Below are positions 62,089 to 64,000 of a stretch of DNA of 64,000 nucleotides, in pieces. Position 1 is the stretch's first letter. Each line of letters opens with the position of its first letter. A program made the translations under genes and the position numbers. The notes below the pieces were generated by a model, which searched no databases, had not been told where the DNA came from, and was given only the letters and a program-made list of their open reading frames with translations. The stretch comes from SAR324 cluster bacterium. Lineage in GTDB: Bacteria; SAR324; NAC60-12. The stretch is from positions 1 to 64,000 of the forward strand of contig JADFZZ010000017.1 in the NCBI GenBank assembly GCA_015232315.1, in the 5' to 3' direction.

Positions 62089-62773
62089 AGATAGCCCTCC
62101 CTATACGAATCATGGTTGCCCCTTCACGAATGGCTGACGGATAGTCGTCACTCATTCCCATGGATAGCTCCGTCAAGCCCTCATATCCCAAATGCTGTTT
62201 CATTTTAGTTTGCCAATGACTCAACTCCCGAAATCCGGCCTGAGTAGCCGCCTCCTCCAGGGTAGGATCGCCAATGGTCATTAAGCCTCGCCAGACGAGG
62301 TGTTTGCATTGCAGCAGGGTGGTGCCAAGTTCCAGAACATCGTCATAGCGACACAATCCTTCCTTGGAATCTTCTCCAAAGATATTTACCTGTATCAACA
62401 CTTGCATGGTCCAGCCAGCTTCAGCGCATTTTTTTTCCAGCAATGCGGCCAGATCCTTCGAATCCAGTGAGTGAATCCAGTGAAATTTTCCAGCGCAAAA
62501 TTTTGCTTTGTTTTTTTGAAGATGTCCGATCAGATGCCATTCCACATCGGCCCTGTTCAACGCTTCAATTTTAGGAATGGCTTCCTGAACCCGATTTTCC
62601 CCAAATTGAATATGGCCAGCTTCCACGGCCAACCGGATGGCTTCTACAGGATGGGTTTTGGAAACAGCGATCAAACGGATTGTTTTGGGATCGCGTCCAG
62701 CCTGTAGGGCCTGATGGGTGATGTTTTGCACAAGGTCTTTCAGGTTATTTTCAAGGGAATACAAATTGGTCAT
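62072..62773 (-). CDS. yggS: YggS/PROSC-family PLP-binding protein
   Basis: 233 residues, PLP homeostasis protein. PLP lysine in LIAVSKTHP (residue near 36), the FGENRVQEA motif, and C-terminal LSMGMSDDYPSAIREGATMIRIG with the phosphate-binding residues. ATG 62773 gives the natural N-terminus; the frame is open further upstream into the SNase-like gene. Part of yggS-proC-yggT cluster. Confidence 0.93.
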   Translation of the reverse strand: MTNLYSLENNLKDLVQNITHQALQAGRDPKTIRLIAVSKTHPVEAIRLAVEAGHIQFGENRVQEAIPKIEALNRADVEWHLIGHLQKNKAKFCAGKFHWIHSLDSKDLAALLEKKCAEAGWTMQVLIQVNIFGEDSKEGLCRYDDVLELGTTLLQCKHLVWRGLMTIGDPTLEEAATQAGFRELSHWQTKMKQHLGYEGLTELSMGMSDDYPSAIREGATMIRIGRAIFGQRG

Positions 62774-62780
62774 GAGGTGT

Positions 62781-63386
62781 TTATTTCGCGGGTTGTGCTT
62801 GCAGTTTCCACAAGCCCAATTGATTGGCCTGCGCGTATTTTTCGGCATTCTGATAATCGACATGGTATTTGCCCGGCGTGTCTTCCAGAAGATAAAACGA
62901 CCAGCCATTTTTGATCAACCATTCGTTGATACTGGTATCACTGGCCCAAAGCTCACCCACCATACGATAAATTTTATCCAGATATTTATACTCGACCCGA
63001 ACCCGGCGCCCATAAAACAGTTTGCCAAGTTCATAAGCCACCTTTTTTTTGAACCAGTCATTATAAGCCTTGCCCTGACTGATGGATTGCTCTGGTGACA
63101 CAAAACGCAACCATACTCTGATTTCCTGACGGGAAATATTAAGATTGTTTTTGGACAATTTAAAGGTCCATTTTCGAAATTCAGATTTGTCATCAATGCG
63201 AATCCAGATGCTTTCCGAATCAGAAACTCTCCCGACCACACCTTCCAGCATATCAGGAAAAGCCTGCCCGGATTGATCGCCCAGGCTATTGAATAAATTG
63301 CTTCGGCTTTCACTGAGCGACTGAGCCTGTGTGTTGAGCGCAGACAAAAAGAACAGGATCATAAACAGGGATCTGGCAGCCATCAT
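62781..63386 (-). CDS. secreted staphylococcal-nuclease-like (SNase) domain protein
   Basis: 201 residues, signal peptide (about 21), then an OB-fold SNase-like region: VVGRVSDSESIWIRI, the VWLRFVSPEQ strand (Arg and Glu near usual catalytic positions), RVRVEYKYLDKIYRMVGELW, INEWLIKNGW and a C-terminal ANQLGLWK. The Ca-binding Asp of the canonical RLxGIDTPE box is missing, so nuclease activity is doubtful. Overlaps the bioF stop (ATGA). Confidence 0.75.
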   Translation of the reverse strand: MMAARSLFMILFFLSALNTQAQSLSESRSNLFNSLGDQSGQAFPDMLEGVVGRVSDSESIWIRIDDKSEFRKWTFKLSKNNLNISRQEIRVWLRFVSPEQSISQGKAYNDWFKKKVAYELGKLFYGRRVRVEYKYLDKIYRMVGELWASDTSINEWLIKNGWSFYLLEDTPGKYHVDYQNAEKYAQANQLGLWKLQAQPAK

Positions 63387-64000
63387 GATGTTCCTTGTGA
63401 AATTGATTGATAATGATGCAAGGCCTCCAACAACCGCATAATCTGCTCTTGTTGATTATGAACATGCAGGCAGATTCTGAGACGCTCAGTTCCGGCGGGA
63501 ACGGTCGGACTTAAAATCGCTTTGACCGCAAACCCTGATTTTTGCAGAAACAAGGCTGTCTGTCTCGCCTTCTCATTTCCAGGAATGAGTGCCCCCTGAA
63601 TTGGACTGTAACTCTCAAGAAACGATATAGCAGAACCGGAACGGAGTTGCGACCGAAAAAATCTGATCCGTTCATGAAGGGCCTCCAGCATTTCCGGATG
63701 TTGTTCCAGAAAATCATAGGCGCATTGAATGGAAATCAAACTGTGTGCGGGAAGGGAGGTACTGTAAATCAGGGATCTGGCATGATTGATCAGATAATTT
63801 TTCAAAATTTCCGGACCAAGCAATATTGCGCCGTGACACCCCATGGCTTTACCAAACGTATGAATCCTCGCAAAAATCTGACTCTCCAGTCCCAGTTCAA
63901 CCACGCGCCCCCGGCCCTGTGGACCAAAAACCCCGGTCCCATGGGCTTCATCCACAATCAGCATTGCGCCTGTTTCCTTACACAGTGAGGTTAACTCTGT
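63383..64000 (-). CDS. bioF: 8-amino-7-oxononanoate synthase, 3' part (runs off the window)
   Basis: 205 residues of a type-II PLP transferase; the N-terminal part lies beyond position 64000. VDEAHGTGVFGPQGRG with the PLP-contacting Asp/His, the lysine in HTFGKAMGCHGA, and SLIYSTSLPAHS are visible. This fits BioF (biotin synthesis) or a related KBL/serine palmitoyl-type enzyme. Overlaps the SNase-like gene by 4 bp. Confidence 0.85.
   Translation of the reverse strand, partial: TELTSLCKETGAMLIVDEAHGTGVFGPQGRGRVVELGLESQIFARIHTFGKAMGCHGAILLGPEILKNYLINHARSLIYSTSLPAHSLISIQCAYDFLEQHPEMLEALHERIRFFRSQLRSGSAISFLESYSPIQGALIPGNEKARQTALFLQKSGFAVKAILSPTVPAGTERLRICLHVHNQQEQIMRLLEALHHYQSISQGTS

Noticed and set aside
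1-64000. CRISPR arrays, tRNA or rRNA genes
   Set aside because: No regularly spaced repeats of CRISPR type and no tRNA or rRNA signature sequences were seen on either strand.

Overview
The window reads as a stretch of Gram-negative chromosome. It has an outer-membrane usher, DUF1302-type and heme-bearing beta-barrels, lipoproteins, heptose-sugar genes and a homodimeric-type pyruvate dehydrogenase. Taken together (Leptospira-like citramalate synthase, integron-type integrase, CheX and CheA-like proteins, class I metH, and homologues of the magnetosome proteins MamX and MamZ), the gene content suggests a deltaproteobacterium-like or SAR324/'Lambdaproteobacteria'-like organism. That placement is inference from gene content only; no rRNA or tRNA gene is visible.

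Layout, left to right. 1-1.85 kb: a lipoprotein gene and a divergent integron-type integrase with repeats in the spacer. 1.85-7.9 kb: pyruvate dehydrogenase operon lpdA-aceE-aceF on the minus strand, with an exact 81-bp tandem duplication and 28-bp palindromes between lpdA and aceE. 8.3-14.4 kb: a DUF1302-like barrel, a lipid-anchored 7TM-Hpt-CheA-type kinase, a small FliF-tail-like protein and a CheX-domain protein. 14.7-24.5 kb: housekeeping genes (cimA, purC, a NadD/PncC-like fusion, dacB, ftsY) and a pair of ArsA-like ATPases. 24.8-30.8 kb: a chaperone-usher type secretion locus with three DUF4402 proteins as probable exported subunits, interrupted by an opposite-strand cytochrome c'. 31-35.5 kb: metH and a LysR regulator. 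36.5-42.9 kb: a redox and iron island with a heme-binding-domain protein, a YceI-like protein, a beta-barrel carrying a CXXCH heme site, a monoheme lipoprotein, MamX-like (two magnetochrome motifs), MamZ-like (MFS transporter fused to a YedZ/ferric-reductase-like domain) and a membrane-anchored DUF2202 ferritin-like protein. 43-48.7 kb: HD protein, aat, a surface-sugar operon (gmhA, hddC-like, C-methyltransferase, epimerase) and an Anbu proteasome-like protease. 49-53.2 kb: feo operon (Cys-rich membrane protein, feoA, feoB) and an aquaporin with a C-terminal extension. 53.2-64 kb: DUF523/DUF1722 protein, XRE regulator divergent from two small phasin-like proteins, flavin monooxygenase, TerB/PilZ/zinc-knuckle protein, CBS protein, panC, yggT, proC-like, yggS, SNase-like and a truncated bioF.

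The most striking content is the mamX-mamZ-DUF2202 block with its upstream cytochrome and heme-barrel genes, plus feoAB about 6 kb downstream. MamX and MamZ are known from the mamXY operon of magnetotactic bacteria, where they act in redox control of iron during magnetite formation. The core magnetosome genes (mamA, B, E, I, K, M, O, P, Q) are not in this window. Either the rest of the cluster lies elsewhere, or this is a MamXZ-based iron-redox module outside a normal magnetosome island. Other unusual items are the DUF4402 chaperone-usher locus, an uncharacterised C-terminal domain shared by a CheX protein and a TerB-PilZ protein, an ArsA-like pair in which one partner lacks the signature lysine, and a NadD-PncC-like fusion with altered catalytic motifs.
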